A stretch of DNA of 64,000 bases from Blumeriella jaapii (Eukaryota > Ascomycota > Leotiomycetes > Helotiales > Drepanopezizaceae). The position numbers were made by a program, and so were the translations under genes. The notes beneath the pieces are model-generated. The model did not search any database. It was not told where the DNA came from and saw only the letters and a list, made by a program, of their open reading frames with translations. Location: positions 682,001-746,000 of the forward strand of contig VWND01000076.1 in assembly GCA_009599575.1 (NCBI GenBank). The letters are read 5' to 3'. Of the stretch, positions 42,416-55,186 are shown piece by piece; the stretch's first letter is position 1; every line of letters begins with the position of its first letter.

Positions 42416-42912
42416 TCCGTTCGAATGTTCTGCCTTCTTTCTTGTGTTGTTCCTTCGTAGATTCGGATGACTCGGTGTTCCGGGGACTGTTGGGTGGGAG
42501 GTGGAGGTGTGAAGGTAGTGTTTGGTGCCTTCGTGCCTTTGATTCGCGTCTGGTTGGCCGAGAACGGAAAGTACTCTTTAGCGAGAAGGCCGCGAAAAAT
42601 CTCGTGCCTGAGGTACCTTAAGGTAGTATCGCATCTGTGAGAAGAACACCATGTTTCTGGAATCTGTCTCCCAAAAGCTTACTATGTAAAAGAGCACCCG
42701 CTGTGAAACAGAGCAGACAGAACGATCCTCAGATATTGCACAGGAAGAAAGCGCTTGCGAATCATTGTTGAAGGGTCCGTATTCACGCGACTCTGGCAGC
42801 TCTTGATTACCTTAGAATGCTTACAAGTTTCTGGCAGAGCATCTCTGGTCACTACACCACTCTAGACGATCCCAAGTATCGAATGTACATGCACCTATGC
42901 ACCTAGGCTCCT
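42416..42912. other. Intergenic region between MND1 and HEL2
   Basis: About 0.5 kb holding the MND1 promoter and the HEL2 3' UTR. No further feature was recognised. Confidence 0.45.
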
Positions 42913-45390
42913 TCAACCCCAGTTATATAGCATCACCTTCTTCCCCTTATTCCCCTTCTTCTTCCCCTTCCCACCACCCTCCTCGCCCTCCGCCGTCTCG
43001 GTCATATCCCCGTTCCCACTTGGGCTCTCAGCCGCGCCACTACCAGCACTCCATGCATTACTCGAAGCCCCTGCACCGACATCCCGCCTCACCATCCCGC
43101 TGCCATATCCGAAAATCGAGCTCGTGGGCTTAGCAGCAGCCGGCAGCGCAGGGAACGCACTACTGTCGCCCTTCCCAACATTCCTACTGACCGTCTGCTC
43201 GTCGGCGGCGTTGGTCTCGCAGAGCTTGACGACGAAGATGACGCTGCCCACGAGACAGTCGAGACCTTACCCGCCCGCGCACTTGACCGCGACGTCGCTG
43301 AAGGCAAGCCAGGAAACGGGTTCGGGGCAGAAGCAGAAGCTGCTATCGGGGAGGAAGAGGCGTTGGACGCCGTGCCCCAGGAGCGGTTCTGTGAGACAGA
43401 GGAGCGTGAAGACTGAGCCGTTGAGGATTTCAACTTCAGGACTCGGCTGGTTTTAACTCTGGTGGACGAGGACGTGCCGGGCGTTGTGACGGCCCAATTG
43501 AGCGGTATAGAGCCGCTGCTGCTGCTACTTGCGGCTGGCAGGGAGGGATAGTCCTCGTTGGTGGCGCGCCAACTGCTGTGCGCTGCACGTAGGGCGCTTG
43601 CCTTTGCAGGATCCTCGAAGAGATCTGCCACTTCACGAATGAGAGTGCCGAGGGCAGATGGTGGCGTATCAGAGAACAGGGCGAAGAACGATTCGACGAG
43701 AGCTGGTGCGGTGATGGAGTTCTTCTGAAACGAGGAGATGGTGTTGCGGAACTCAGCCAGTTTTTTGGCATCATTTTGGACCAAACGTGACGCTCGCTCG
43801 ACGACAGCACTGTGTCGAGCTGCACGAGCGTGTTCTTGAGGTGTCATACTAGCTGGAGCAGTCCTTTGGGTGCTGATTGTACGAGTAGCGGCATCCACGT
43901 TCGCCGATGGTTGTGGCACCGTCATCGCTACTGGTGCAGATGATCGGGATTGAGCAGGTGTTGGATTGGCGGTTAATTGGCCTCCAAACGTGCGTTGTGT
44001 AATAGACTGCGCACTTTGGATGGCCATTTGTCGCTGGAATGCTTGCTCGTCCCTCCGCATGGGTTGAGCACTCGACGCAGGTATAGGCTCCGCATTCGGA
44101 TCTCTTCCTCTACCCCGTCCCCTTCCTTCCCTCTGCTCTCGCTGACTCCCACCTCCTCTTCTCGGCTCGACATATGGTGTCCTATAATCGAAAGATGATA
44201 TGTCGACCATCCTAGCATCTCTCCGGACATCCTTTGATAGCGAATTTGCATGCTCCTCCAACTGATGACCCTTCAAGTCCATCTCGGACCCAAAAGCAAT
44301 GAATTTCTTTTCGAGGCACTCCGGCTCTCTGCACACAAAATGGTCCTTGACCATGTGTGCATAAACAGCCTCATAGTTGAGGAAATACTGCGGTACGCCG
44401 CCGCTCCGCTCGTCACAAACGTGGCACTTCTCGTGGGAGTTTCTGCAATGAACGAAAGCTCATCATCGCTGTAGAATCTCGTTCCACAAAACGAGCATAG
44501 AGGGTGTCCCTTGAATCCGCTCTGGTCAACAGCTCCTGGGTTGTCGTCTCCGTGTTTCATGTGCCTCGACAATTCCGCATCTGTGTAAAGTTCGTGCTCA
44601 TGGGTAAATATCTTCTTATGCTTAGAGCACAAATCACAGATCTTCTTCTTGTGTGCAACCCGAACATGTCGGTGCAGATCAGGCCAGCTTATACAAGCAA
44701 CGTCGCAGCTCTCGTCCGGACAGTTAAAACGCAGCAGCAACGTAGTATCAACCTCGATCTCACTACTTTCGTACCGGATGCCGTTTATCTTGTCGACGCT
44801 CGCAATATCAGCTTCGGTGAAGTCCTCATACCGTTTGGTCCTGTTATTCGTAAAGACCACGGTTGGAGCAGGCGTCTATTCCAAGAATCAGTATGACAAG
44901 CGGCTCTCGCATGAAGTGGACTTACCCGACAATGAGCACAGTTCTGATCTTTGTAAAGTGCCCTCATTCGCAAGCAACAGATATGGCAAGTCCGATGGTT
45001 GCAAGGCGCAATGCTCTCATGCTCGATATCGCTCGCGCAAATAAAGCATACCTCTGCATCGCCGACCTCCTCCTCCTCATTCTCCTTCGCGGCTTCAGGT
45101 CGCTTGTATCTCGCAGCCAGCTCGGCAGCATCTGTGGGACTTGGCCTCGGGTTGGCATTCGTAGCTGTGACTGCTGGTCCCATCCTCTGGCCTCTGTTTT
45201 GATTTTGGCCTCCGCGTCCATCCCTCCTTGCGCCTCCAGCATGCTGCTGCTGGGTATTGTTCTCTCCATCATGCGTGATCCCACCTCGACCACTTCTCCG
45301 ACCCCTGCCTTGACCTCTACCTCTGCTTCCGCCCCTTGGTCTTGAAGGTAGATCCGTGTTGGCCACTCCTACAGGCATCTCGGTGGCCAT
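42913..45390 (-). CDS. HEL2: HEL2/ZNF598-type RING E3 ligase, with two apparent frameshifts
   Basis: Hel2 ubiquitinates uS10/uS3 on collided ribosomes to trigger ribosome-associated quality control. Exon 1 (45390-44926) starts MATEMPVGVANTD, has an Arg/Gly-rich segment and the RING cysteines (CFICASDIE, CNHRTCHIC, CAHC). A 50 nt intron joins it to exon 2 from 44875 (TPAPTVVFTNNRTKRYEDF). C2H2 fingers follow (CPDESCDVACISWPDLHRH, CSFCGTRFYSDDELS). At 44451 the frame breaks: a TT doublet replaces the three T needed, and the alignment resumes one frame over (HCRNSHEKCHVCDERSGGV). A second break near 43180-43260 leads into FPALPAAAKPTSS and the Hel2-like tail GNKGKKVMLYNWG, which ends at 42913. 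Everything else is well conserved, so sequencing indels are as likely as a pseudogene. Confidence 0.82.
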
Positions 45391-46088
45391 TGTGCTTGTA
45401 GACCGTCTTTGGTTATGATAAGGAGTTTGGTTGGCACAAGAAAGAGTTATTACAAGTCAGGAGCCAAGGCAGAAATTGTTGAATGAGAATTGGGAGATCG
45501 CAGGTTGTACATTCCGTAGTAAGTGGTGGTGTAGGCCAAATTTACACTCGGTTATGTACAGTACAGCTCGTACTCTAGGTACGTAGCTACGAACCCCACC
45601 CCCACCAGGGACGCTGACAGTCCGCTCGGGCACACAGTCACAAACGAGGCTGACAAAGTCACAATCGAAGTCATACTGACACTGAGTCACTATGATACAG
45701 TACTAGAATAAAGCAAACCTTCTAATCTGCACTTGACGGTTCTTGTCGATGTTGTTTCTCGGCTAATGACTTTGACAATGTGTCAGCACTGGGCAGGAGC
45801 TAGTTTTCCAGAATCCACAACCAGCATTTCTTGCTGTTCAACAGGAGAGACTGATCTAAGTTCAAGATGCATTGTCTACCAGGCAGCATTTTCCGAGATG
45901 GCCTGTCCTATCCTTGGCAATTCCATCTCCATAGCCAAGCCCGTGCAGAGCATGTGAAGCATTTCCTCCCATCCTTCTGAATGCAACGCTCCCAGATAAC
46001 CACGCCTAAACATAAAACTCCTTGCCGTATGTTCCCTTTGAGTCCTATCCCGTGTTTCAAACTTTCCCCGACATACCCAAAACGCAGC
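45391..46088. other. Intergenic region upstream of HEL2
   Basis: About 0.7 kb holding the HEL2 promoter. A short tacagtac/GTAC motif group lies at 45555-45590. No gene was recognised. Confidence 0.45.
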
Positions 46089-47108
46089 CTACTCCTCGAT
46101 GTCGTAAAGCTGCTTGCTCAATATCTTGTTCATGGTGAACATGTGCACCTTGTCCGTCTTGAATACCAGCTGTAGCTTCTCGTCGCAGAGGATTTGGCGT
46201 TTGTCAGACTGGTCCTGTAGGTCCCGCGCCTTGATATACTCCCAGATCTTCTTGACTACTTGTGGTCTCGAGAGCTGCTGTCCATTAGCACACGTCCCCA
46301 CTCATCAACATGTCCATCGCTAAAGAGCCCTGAACAGCACGTAGAGAGCAGACGTACCGTCGTTTCGCCAACCAGATCTGCCAACGGTGCACTCAAATTG
46401 TACTGTTTGTGAAAGCCCCCCTTCTTTGGCTTCTCCTTCACCTCTCCGTCGCTGCCCACCTCCACATCACTGTCCTCATCCTTCGCAATCTTCTTCTCGC
46501 TCTTCTTCCGCGGCTTCTTCACCTTCTTCACCACCTTCTTGTTGCTTGCACCGCCCCTCGTAGCTCTAACGCCCCGATTCTCCTGCGCCTGCAGCATTGC
46601 CGCTAACTTTGCATCGTCCGTCTCACCAGTAGCAACTTGTTTCCGCTTTTTCTTTGGAGGTGGGGCGTCTTCAGAGTCGGACTGAGGCTCGGATTTGGGG
46701 GAGCGAATAGAGCTCGGGGGGGTGCTTTCTTGCTTGATGGGCTCGGGTTTGACTGCGCCATTGCCGTTCGCGGTGGAGGAAAAGTTCTGGGCGAGGGCTT
46801 CAAAGTGGTCAAACCGTTGCATAATCAGGGCGCTAACTATCTCCTGTGATCAGGTATTAGCCATCCTCGTGGCAGAGGTGAAGAGGTCGTCGCAGGGCCA
46901 GAAGCTCACCTTCTTGTCGGAAATGTCTTGGCCAAGCGCCTCTTGTAAACCTCTGCGGATCTTTTTCGCAGAGATGGTCGCGAGGTCGCTATTCCGGAGG
47001 ATCTTGTCTATGATCGCAGTGTACTGTGCGAGTTCTGCTGGGAGTACTGATCTGGGTTAGACCTTGATTTGTGTTGCGCCGCAAGCTGGAGGGGCACTTA
47101 CAAGACAT
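46089..47108 (-). CDS. DEK_C and SWIB domain chromatin protein (Tri1/Uaf30-like)
   Basis: Four exons on the minus strand: 47108-47102 (7 nt), 47046-46910, 46843-46358 and 46277-46089. They sum to 819 nt, giving 272 aa. The introns are 55, 66 and 80 nt. The N-terminus (MSLLPAELAQYTAIIDKIL through LGQDISDKK) is a DEK_C domain. A basic, disordered middle (PPPKKKRKQVATGE, KKVVKKVKKPRKKSEKK) looks like a nuclear localisation segment. The C-terminal SWIB/MDM2 fold has GGFHKQYNLSAPLADLVG, SRPQVVKKIWEYIK and the ending LSKQLYDIEE. Yeast relatives are Tri1 and Uaf30, the latter in the RNA polymerase I upstream activating factor. Which one this corresponds to is not settled. Confidence 0.9.
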
Positions 47109-47926
47109 CTTGGATCTGTGGAATGAGACAATACACTCTGTAGGGGTTCGCAGAAGTAGCAGAACTAGTTGAGGTGTAGATTGAGAGGGCGAGTGGTTCC
47201 TTTAAAGAGACCAGAGTGTTTCGTAGAGGCGATGCGAGAGGACGCTCTTGGTTGAAACAGATCTGGTATTAGCCTTTTCGACGCAGTGAGCAAAGAATCA
47301 AAGGTGAGAAGCCTCTTAGAAATCTCGCAGAGCTCAATGAACGTCCCTTTTGATACAAGAGCGAATTCAAGGGAGGGTCGGCTTGCTGGCTTTGTGGAAG
47401 GATTTGTCCAGCAGGAGCAATTCAGCTTTCATCTCTGGAACAAAAGTCCAGTGGTACACCGCAGGGATTCTGTTCGTCGCTTGCAGAGCAAGTCTTTACC
47501 GGCAGCTTGGTCGTGTGGCCCAATATACTGTAAGATGCGCGCGTAGCCGCCGTCTGTGTCTTGAAGGGGGGGGGGGGGGGGGGCTGTTTTGTATAGGCCA
47601 GGAGGTTTGCGCCTAGACCTGCTCTTTCTGACCAGGAGGGTTTGTCGTGAAATTGGAAGGTCACAAAAAACGGCTGGGAGAAATCGCAGCAGAAAGAACG
47701 AGAGACAACAGGATCATGGGAGTGTTGAATAGTATGGTGGTAGGTTGTAATGTAGGTCAGGTCGCACGCAGCTGAAGCCGTCTTCAATGACGCTCGGTTG
47801 TCTGCTGAACGCAGCTCTTCAGCCACTTTTCAGCCACTTTCTCGTTCTCGGCCACTTCACGATCTTGCGCCAAATAGGCAGTCAACCCGTGAGGCAGGCT
47901 TTGGAGCTGTTCCCTCGGATCTGACT
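47109..47926. other. Intergenic region with a G homopolymer
   Basis: 0.8 kb between the IRE1 3' end and the SWIB gene start. A run of about 18 G lies near 47566-47583. No gene was recognised. Confidence 0.5.
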
Positions 47927-50900
47927 TTAAGAAGACTTCATGAGCTCTAAATGGGTCGGCATGAAGTATGAGAAGCCGAACAGGCTCAAGTGAACAATCA
48001 CTGCAGGATTAGATTCGCTAAGCTTCAAATGAGTTACTAGTTTACAAAACGCTTTTACTTTCAATGGTGAAACCCAGCTCTCAAAAACCCGAATCAGCGA
48101 GTAATAATCCCTGAAGCGATCCGTATCATCCCACTCAACATTATACACCACATTCCAACAAGTGATAAGCAGATTTGGGAACTTTCGTGTCCAAAAGCTC
48201 AAGTATCCATCTGGCAATGGGCCCACATGCTCCTTCAACTTGTCACTCATATCTTCGTAATGATTCTTCTTGTTCCGCAGAGCCCTCAGCAAGTCCAGCA
48301 GTCGGGTACCAGTGTACTTTCTCTGCTTGCCCATTGACTCAACAAATTCTTTGCCGAGGTGTTTCAAGAAGTCCTGACGGCAGACAGCGGAGGCATGACT
48401 TTCTAGCTCTCTAAGAGCATCCGATGGGGGGTCCCTTGGCTCCTTTTCAAAATGGTCGGATACGTCGCAGAGAAAATTGAGACGCTTTTTCGCCGACCAG
48501 AAAAAAGGATGGGCCATGACGTGGAGTGCCGATGGTCGTGCTTTGGGGTTCGCCATAAGCATAGAGTTGATCAGGTCTTTGGCTTCGTAAGCGTAATCTC
48601 CAAGAACTTGGAGAGGTTCCAGGTTGTGCAAGCCTTTGCGAATGTTTACTTCACGCATGAATTTGTCGCCACAATCGAAAGGATGGGAGCCCTTAGTGAG
48701 GACGTAGAAGAACACTAGACCAAGGGAGAAGATATCAATCGCACGAGTAGCTCGGCGATTAGGTAGCAAGTCTGGGTTCAAGACCATAGAGCCAGAGTTG
48801 CCATCGGTGCTAGCGTCTACCATAGCTTGATGGGCACGACCGTCCTTGGCATCATCATCCAGAAGAAGTTCCGGCGCACGCCAGCCAGAGGTACCAGCGG
48901 CGTGAGCTGTGGTTGCGCGGAACGATGACTGCTCTCCCTCTAGCTTTTTACAAAGCCCAAAATCGGAGACAAGTAATCGAGGTTTGCCGTCTTTGCCCAT
49001 AGAAACTAAAATGTTTTGAGGCTTCAAATCTCTGTGCACGATTCTGAGCTTGTGCAGATGTTGTAGACCATTTGTAATCTGGTAAAGGACATTGGGCAAG
49101 TCTCTCTCGCCGGCATGAGCCAGATCCCTATTTTTCTGTGGCTTATCGATAACATCGGCTAGAGAGGCAGGGCAAAGTTCCAGGGCGATGTAGAGAAACT
49201 CCCCAGCACTCTGCTGGGCGTAGTATCGGATGACGTTGGGATGATCGTCACTTTCTCTCAACAACTTGGTTTCTTGCGACGCAATATCGAAGAACTGGAT
49301 AAGCATTCTCTTTACGGCGACGTCGCGGCCGTCAAAATTGCCCTCAAAGACCAGGGTACCATTGCTTCCCGTCCCAATGAGTTTGTCTGTATTGACTTCG
49401 AGAGCCCCGATACGAATGACTGGACCAGAAACCTCGTCGGGGGGACTGGGCTTCGTTTGAATATCAGGTTCAAGCTTTGTTTGCTGTCCCAGGTTTTGCG
49501 CATTGCGGACTGCATCTTCAACGGTGGGAGGAGGCTTAGGCGCCAAATTGCCATCTTCAGATCGGGCTTGGGAATTTGCTCGTCCTTTCTTGTGCTTGAC
49601 GCCTCCACGGCGACCGCGGTGTGCCTTTTTGGTCTTTTCCGGTGAGGGGGCTGGGTTCAAGGGCGCTCCCAGATTGTTGACATTTTCAACGGAAATAGCT
49701 GGCGGTTTGTGGACACTTTGCTGACCAGATGGCAGAGATTCAAGATTCACGATCGGAGTGTCAGATGCTCCGTCGAGGGGGGGAGTTTCGAGTACTTTGT
49801 CTTCCGGGATCTCGGGCAATTTATCGACTTGAATCTGTTGGACATGGTAGGTGAGCAATTACCCTACCCAAGAAAAATCTCCGTGGATTTGGGAAAAATC
49901 GGTTTTAGGAGTACTAGAATACATACCACCTTTTCCAATAGCCTGGATTTGGAAGATCGACCCTTGCTGGTGTCTGCCGATACTCTTCCTATCCACGCTC
50001 TGATTGCTCGCTGATTGGAAAGGACAGTTGCGGCTATCATAACGTAAATAACCGGGTTTCGGAAAAGGGCCCATACATAATACACCCAGAAGCTCTGGGC
50101 GTACTGAGATGCTGATTTCCAACCACTCGTCTCAACCGGCAGAGCAAGGGTATTATCGACTGGCAGTGCCACTTCTGTGACAAGCTCCGGACCGGCTATC
50201 GCCAGCCTTTCGGTTTTCACGGTTTTTCCATCGATAGAGTGGAGTCCCACGAGTGCCTCAGACAGCCGCGAACTATCCGTGATATCCCACTGTGGGTGAT
50301 GTTGTAGCCATCCTTGCTGAGTACACTGTGCTTTGCCAATATTCTGGACAGCCAGCGGATACTTCCTGCCAGACATAGCAAACCAGCTTCCATCTTCAGT
50401 GTGGTTGAGGAAGATGCTGCTATCTCTGAGACTCCGAGCAGCCAGATCTTCATCAAGCGGTGGTGGTGGCTGAGGGAGAAGAATTAACTCGGGATTATTC
50501 TTGTCGACTCCCCAGGGTCGAGCTACGTCAAATACTCGTGCTACCGGGGAGGAAAACTTGTATCTGAACTTCCGACCAGGTTCGCTGTAGTCAGACCCAT
50601 CGAGATCGAACCCGATCACCCCTCCATCGTGTGCGGTGTAAATGTAGTTATTGTCCATCGACTTGTGATATTGGCGCTGGAGATCGTTGTCGTAGGTGTT
50701 GGGAATCCATTCGGAAAATCTCAAGGTAGCAATTTGACGGTTGTCTTTCTTTCCGGAAATCGTAACTTCGTATTCCAGTCTCCCAATAGCCAAGGTCGCA
50801 GCTCTGCATTCGTCAGAATCGAATTTCCCGTTGGACGCTTTGCAATTCCCGTTATCGATGGCACCTTCTGAACCGAAATAGGTGAGGACTTCGCCAGAAT

Positions 50901-51648
50901 TGGCGTCGATTGTGATCATGCTGGTCTTTTTCAATCCATTGTAAATGATGCCGTTCTCCTGATCATAATATGGCGACATCTCCCCAGCCAGTTTTTTCAT
51001 GGTGAGGCCCGTGTCCACCAACCCAGGGTTGGGCCCGTTGGGCTGGTAGATGAACAAGCTACCATCTGGACTTGGTTCAACGATCCACAGGTACTCGTCG
51101 ATCGAATTGGGAATGTAGTCGGCGTCCACCGACGACCGATTCGGACGATGGTACTCCGTCCTCACCATGGGGTTTTCAGATGCCACTTCCCACTTCTGTT
51201 TGCCAGTCTTTCTCCCCCTCGCGTGTAGTTTTCCATCGACGGTCGCCAGAAGCACAAAATCTTCTACTTCCCAATCCTCAAGGTTCCGCGCATTTTTCTG
51301 CGGCGAGGTAAGCCCAGCCCTGGGAGAGCTGGGCCGCCTTGCAGGAGGTGCTTCAACGGCACTATCTGCCGGAGCCAAAGTTACGAGGGCGCTCGCATCG
51401 TTGTTGTGATAGTCGTTGGATGATCCCGTGCCAGCCTCAGCCGCATTCTTTCTTCTGGCAGCGGCGGGCGCGGCGTGGGGTGGAGGGACTGTGGTGGCCT
51501 CGAGATTGTGGCCTTCGAGGGGTGACTCGCGATCGACCGCGCGTCGTTGCTGCTGCTGAGCACCGACGAGTCCGATGAGGAGCAAGGCCACAATGATGAA
51601 GGTATTGACATTGACGTGACCATCTTGCGGAGGCCGCCGTCGCGGCAT
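47927..51648 (-). CDS. IRE1: IRE1, unfolded-protein-response kinase/RNase
   Basis: Ire1 senses unfolded proteins in the ER lumen and, after oligomerising, splices HAC1/hacA mRNA with its cytosolic RNase. Two exons are 51648-49927 and 49834-47927; the 92 nt intron has a GTATGT donor and an AACAG acceptor; 1209 aa. The signal segment is NTFIIVALLLIGLVGA near the N-terminus. The lumenal beta-propeller region spans about 120-450 (DGKLHARGRKTGKQKWEV). One TM segment (FRNPVIYVMIAATVL) lies near 530. The kinase (about 730-1030) has IGTGSNG, VAVKRM, HRDLKPQN, SDFGLCKK and WRAPELL. The KEN RNase domain has LLRALRNKKNHYEDM with the catalytic His, and ends DTDRFRDYY. A 57-residue tail follows the KEN end. 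The gene appears intact. Confidence 0.96.
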
Positions 51649-52970
51649 TGTGGCCCTTCAACGTCGCTGCGGGCTGGGAGACAGACAGAGCAAGTCTGCC
51701 TGGAGGAAGCGATCGAGGGCGATCTCGAGCAGGTGGGAGGCGTGGGACCCGGGGGGTCGAAAAAGACGGGTCGGCCGATGGCTGTTGATATAGCCAACAA
51801 ATGGTGCTGTGCGATTTTGGCGAAGCTATCCACCTCTTCGTCTAGGGATAAGAGGAATAAGAGCTGCGGCGATGAAAATTGTTTCAGAAAATCGACCTGA
51901 TGGACGCTATGATGGTGATGGGCCTGTTCCGTCTGGAAGACCTTTGCCCTTCGAGGAAGTTCGCGGTCACTGCGCATGCACGCGGCGGGAACTAGCGCAC
52001 GTGGAAGGCGGCCTGGGGCCCTTGGTCGGGGGGCAGAACGAGTCTTGGCCACAGCAAAACAAACCCACAAACCCACAAACCCACGAACCCACGAACCCAC
52101 GAACCCACACATCCACACATTCACAACACTCCTCCTGTATGAGAATAGAGGGTCGGTCGCTCTCTGGCCGGCGGACGGAAACATCTGCCGAGCTGCAGTA
52201 CGGCACGGTGCATCCGCAGCAGCCGTGACGGCGTGATGGATCGCAACGCAGGTCCGATGTCCGTCAGCTCACGCCCGATGATCGCGACTCGCCCTGTGTC
52301 ACGATGCTTTCTCAGCTCTTCCAAAGTTCTTGGTCGCGTTCTTTTGGTTTCCAAACGCCTGAGTGCGAGCAAAGTTTGACGCCCGACGCGGACTGTTGTT
52401 TTCGAAAAAAGAGTTGTGCCATACTTTTTCTGGAAACATGTGCCAGGGTTACCCGGCGTACCAGCAATCTTATTCAGGCCTGGGGAATCCAATAGTGGAA
52501 ACAAACAATCGAGACGATTACGGAGCCTGCCTCCGGTAAACGTCGAACTGCTGCTAGCAAGTTGAGCTGCCTACCAACCCAAGTCCGTACATAGGTACGG
52601 TAGCGCGAAACATGTGCTCACCGGGTGCAAAGAAACACAAGACTCGAAGGAGCCCTCAATAGGCATATCGCCATTTGAAAGAGATTGTGGAGTGAGGTGA
52701 TAACAGGCACTGTACAGTACCAAGGTAATGTACAGGTACGGTACAGAGTAAAGCAACAGCTGCGACGTGGCAAGCACCGCTAATCCAATTTAAGCTACTG
52801 TGCAACCCCGGACGTTCATCCAAGAGTCCGCATTTACGGAGGAGGTGGACATCGATATCATCCCATTCATTATGGAGGCTGTAACATCATCTATGCTAAG
52901 GTACTGTACAACGCTCCCAGGTTATTTTCCCCTTCCATAATACACTGAACTCCAAGCCCTTCTTCATCCA
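51649..52970. promoter_or_regulatory. Upstream region of IRE1 and 3' flank of CCT2
   Basis: 1.3 kb with no gene recognised. It holds an 8 bp tandem repeat (52063-52110) and a small group of gtacagtac/ggtacggtac motifs at 52710-52750. Confidence 0.5.
52063..52110. repeat. 8 bp tandem repeat (acccacaa/acccacga)
   Basis: About six units of the form acccac(a/g)a in a row, followed by a degenerate acatccac tail. It lies about 400 bp upstream of the IRE1 start. Confidence 0.8.
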
Positions 52971-54765
52971 TCATCTCTCCCGTCTCCGCGGTGCGCTGCG
53001 GATGATATTGTCCACCCTCAGTAGCAGCTATTACAGATCAGTTTAAACCTTCGCACAGGCCCCAGGACAAAACATACCTCCGCAGCTTCTGAAGCAGACG
53101 AAACAACAGCCTTCTTGAGCTTGTAGCTCTCTATGACGCCAAGCTCACGCATGTCCGTGATCCCGCCGCCGGGGGTGAGCAGGTCCAGACCGTACGTGGT
53201 CATGCCATCGTAGATGGCGGTTCGGAGCTTGGCAACAAGGTCGCTGGAATCATAGCCTGCGTTGTCGGCAAGAATGGTAGGCAATTGACGGAGGGCGATG
53301 GCGAATGCACCAACAGCGATCTGCTTCTTTCCGTCCACCTTGAGTGCGGCTCCTTCGACAGCCTTTGCCATCAGCATCTCAGCACAGCCGCCTCCAAGCG
53401 TGGTTCTGGGTTCTTTGACCGTTTGTGACAGAACTGCAAGGGCGTCGTGAAGCGATCGTTCAGCCTCATCCAGAAGCTGTTCGGTTGCTCCTCGAAGGAC
53501 AATGGTGCAGGCTTGGCCGGCAGCCACGCCGGAGAATCTGATCAGCGTATCCTCTCCAATGATGACTTCCTCGATGAGATCACAGTGACCGAGCTTTACT
53601 TGGTCGGGGTGATCAAACGTAGATGTGATTTCTCCTCCCGTGACCAGAGCCAACCTCTCTATCCCATCAAAGTCGGCATGCTCGATCGACATGATTCCGG
53701 CATCCGAGAACAGTTGTTCGGGCCAGTTGTAGATGAGTTGTCGGTTGATGAAGCAGTTGATACCGTGAGCCTTGATCTTCTCAACCTTGGCCTTCATCTT
53801 GTCCTTCTCCGCTTTCTCCAGCTCAGCAAGCTTGCCTGTTGAAGTAACCTTGACCCTGGCACCGAAGATCTTGATCTTGTCCGTATCCATAGAAGTGTTT
53901 GCTACCAGGATCTTGGCTTTCTCTAACCTCTTCGGCTGGTTGACACCGATTTTCTTGTCCAAAATGAACCCCTCATCGAGGTATGAGTCTTGGAGCTTCC
54001 CGCCGGCCTTCTTGATGATCTGGATATGGCTGAGATCCGAGGAGCCCTTCATTCGCAAGACAGCATCACAGGCGAGCTCTGCAAAGTGATTCCGATCTTG
54101 AGACAGGACTTTGGAGCTCAGTGTCGTCCGTGCGATAGCCAGTAGGTCTTTCTTGAACGCCTCCGGGTTGTTGCTGTGGTCCACCGCAGACTTCTCCAAG
54201 GCTGCCAGGGCCGCATGGCTCGCTATTCTGTAACCTTCGATGATCGTTTGGGGGTGGATCTTTTTGTCGACCAACTTCTCTGCCTCTCTCAATAGCTCTG
54301 CTGCTAAGACCGTGACTGATGTGGTTCCATCTCCGACCTCGTCATCCTGAACTTTTGAGATGTTGACTAGGACTTTGGCAGCAGCATTGTCCAGGGCTAT
54401 AGATTTGAGGATTGTAGCGCCGTCATTCGTAACCATAATCTCGCCCGTTGAAGCACTTTGCAGGATCTTGTCCATGCCCCTGTAGTGTTTTAGCATTGGG
54501 CTTTGGAATTGCGTCGCTGATTCTTACTTCGGTCCCAAGGTAGATTTTACCAAGTCTCCAACTGCAATAGCCCCCACTACAGAAGTAAGTCAGTAAATTC
54601 TGTGACTCCGTAGATGAGAAGCTTCATCCACAAGCTACAGGAGCCCAAGGCAGAGCATCTTGAGCGGGGGAGGAGGAGCATACCAAAAGCAGAAAGACGG
54701 GCATTCTCTCCCTTCTCCTCGGTCGTTCCATCGTCAAAGATTTGGGTAGGGTTGAAGGACGCCAT
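52971..54765 (-). CDS. CCT2: CCT2, chaperonin TRiC/CCT subunit beta
   Basis: One of eight subunits of the cytosolic TRiC/CCT chaperonin that folds actin and tubulin. Four exons on the minus strand are 54765-54684, 54576-54528, 54479-53078 and 53027-52971. The introns are 107, 48 and 50 nt. The sum is 1590 nt (529 aa), the family's normal length. The start [20 protein letters not shown] and the joined [20 protein letters not shown] are typical of CCT-beta. The ATP-binding motifs [12 protein letters not shown] and VGDGTTSV are present, with the catalytic Asp in the latter. [13 protein letters not shown] lies in the C-terminal equatorial domain. The last small exon ([18 protein letters not shown]) restores the usual C-terminus, so reading through the donor at 53077 is rejected. 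Confidence 0.97.
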
Positions 54766-55186
54766 GGTGGTTGTGGTTTGGAGCTTGTGTTGTCGCGTTC
54801 GTGAGCGTCCAAATATTTTGCAGGGTCGCGACGCTACCAGATCCTCGCTAACACACCGCCCACGAACCACGACAAATCAATTTCTCCAACGGCGCCCGGG
54901 ACGTTGACACAACACACTTTGATTTGACTCACGAATACCGTACCGTTTCTTCGACTTGTGGTGGATCTGAAGAGTCTCTCTTCGGAAATCTACTGCCGGG
55001 AAAACCCTAATCCGGCCAATCTGCCTTCGGCGCACAAATCAAAAAAAAATAAGTGGGGTGAGTTCTACAGGGCGCAACCCGATCAACGACACCACTAAAA
55101 CCCTCCCAAAAACAAAGAAGACACACCCACAACACAGTACACAACACGCTCGGAGACCAGATCGAAGGCCGCAGTAATTCGCAATC
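54766..55186. promoter_or_regulatory. Bidirectional promoter between CCT2 and eIF3b
   Basis: A 421 bp gap between divergent start codons of two constitutive protein-synthesis and folding genes. No TATA box is seen. An A-rich and CA-rich stretch precedes the eIF3b ATG. Confidence 0.5.
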
